NCBI GenBank assembly: GCA_937915735.1
Contig: CALGGS010000112.1
Location: forward strand, 1-5,396
Direction of reading: 5' to 3'
Origin: an uncultured Treponema sp.
GTDB lineage: Bacteria > Spirochaetota > Spirochaetia > Treponematales > Treponemataceae
Length of the DNA stretch: 5,396 nt
Position numbers and translations under genes: made by a program. Shown here in pieces: positions 5,056 through 5,396 of the stretch. Below the pieces are notes generated by a model. It searched no databases, was not told the origin of the DNA, and saw only the letters and a program-made list of their open reading frames with translations. How positions within the stretch are numbered: the first letter of the stretch is position 1; every line of letters begins with the position of its first letter.

Positions 5056-5126
5056 ATATTTATTATTGATACGAATAGGAAGGTTTGCCCCACCCGCCGT
5101 ACAGAATGTCAGGCCTTCTTCCTGCC
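5056..5126. other. Spacer between the BspA-like gene and the brnTA promoter
   Basis: No gene is seen here. The half next to brnTA (5056-5076) is AT-rich. The other half is GC-richer and holds the right copy of the direct repeat, enclosed by AGGAAG (5077-5082) and CTTCCT (5118-5123), a 6-base inverted repeat with a long loop. No T tract follows on the minus strand, so it is not a convincing intrinsic terminator for the BspA-like gene. Confidence 0.45.
5090..5114 (+). repeat. Direct repeat flanking brnTA, right copy
   Basis: This copy matches 4404-4428 at 21 of 25 positions in the same orientation, with the longest identical core CCCGCCGTACAG (5093-5104). It lies upstream of the brnTA promoter and just after the stop codon of the BspA-like gene, so the two copies bracket the whole toxin-antitoxin operon with its promoter, about 690 bases apart. 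Confidence 0.55.
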
Positions 5127-5396
5127 TTATTGCTTTTTAGTAAAGTAGCCAGGTTCTCCCGTGCCGCCGTCTATGCGGGCATATTCCTTGTCTGTATGAT
5201 TTTTGTCATATACTGTTCCCGCACCGCCCTTAAGACTGGTGCAGTAATAAAACATGCCGCTAGAGTTCGTCACGTTATCTGTAACAAACTTTTCAGAAGC
5301 AGTGATTGTTATCAATGCATTGCAGCCATAGAACATATAGTACATACTAGTAACATTGCTGGTGTCAAACTTGCTCACATCCAGTGATGTCAATGC
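5127..5396 (-). CDS. BspA-like (DUF285) leucine-rich-repeat surface protein, C-terminal end
   Basis: The frame is open to the right edge, so only the last 90 residues are seen; the TTG at 5393 encodes an internal Leu of a repeat (ALTSLDVSKFDTSNVTSM). Two repeat units of the BspA type are visible: FDTSNVTSMYYMFYGC.AL and the more divergent FVTDNVTNSSGMFYYCTSL. These are followed by the conserved family tail GGAGTVYDKNHTD..YARIDGG....GYFTKKQ, which normally ends the protein. Such proteins are usually exported and act at the cell surface in adhesion or interaction with host and other microbes; the signal peptide would be in the missing part. No cell-wall anchor is present at the C-terminus, which fits a Gram-negative-type spirochaete. 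It is upstream of brnTA on the same strand, but that operon has its own strong promoter. Confidence 0.88.
   Translation of the reverse strand, partial: ALTSLDVSKFDTSNVTSMYYMFYGCNALITITASEKFVTDNVTNSSGMFYYCTSLKGGAGTVYDKNHTDKEYARIDGGTGEPGYFTKKQ

Overview
The window looks like the chromosome of a host-associated spirochaete, most likely a rumen or gut Treponema. The basis is a moderately AT-rich composition with A/T-tract intergenic regions, strong GGAGG-type ribosome sites, a BspA-like (DUF285) leucine-rich-repeat protein ending in the YARIDGG...PGYFT tail common in gut Treponema and Firmicutes surface proteins, and a DUF4405 membrane protein. The genus is an inference from protein style. There is no rRNA, tRNA, CRISPR array or recognisable transposase.

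Left part (1-3360): an unidentified gene runs off the left edge on the minus strand from a good TTGACG/TATGTT promoter. It is divergent from a large plus-strand gene for a 798-residue protein with two complete AAA+ ATPase modules behind a helical N-terminal region. That gene converges, with only 8 bases between the stop codons, on a minus-strand gene for a small sigma-70-family factor (203 residues) with regions 2 and 4 but little between them. A probable terminator for the sigma gene lies inside the last codons of the AAA+ gene.

Middle (3357-4450): a 262-base AT-rich divergent intergenic region with an A8/T8 inverted repeat and a 10-base palindrome separates the sigma gene from a plus-strand DUF4405 membrane protein, probably a haem-binding b-type cytochrome-like protein. 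Its 3' end runs into a GC-richer stretch that carries a short repeat.

Right part (4451-5396): a complete type II toxin-antitoxin operon of the BrnT/BrnA family lies on the minus strand. The toxin gene comes first and the genes overlap by 29 bases. It has a near-consensus TTGACA-17-TATACT promoter embedded in an inverted repeat, which is the likely BrnA operator. The module lies between two imperfect copies of a 25-base direct repeat (4404-4428 and 5090-5114), which suggests that it arrived as a small cassette. The C-terminal end of the BspA-like surface protein gene runs off the right edge.

No new multigene system can be demonstrated. The points most worth following are the repeat-flanked BrnTA cassette with its operator and an Arg-to-Gln change in the toxin's conserved ISAR motif, and the tightly convergent tandem-AAA+/divergent-sigma pair.
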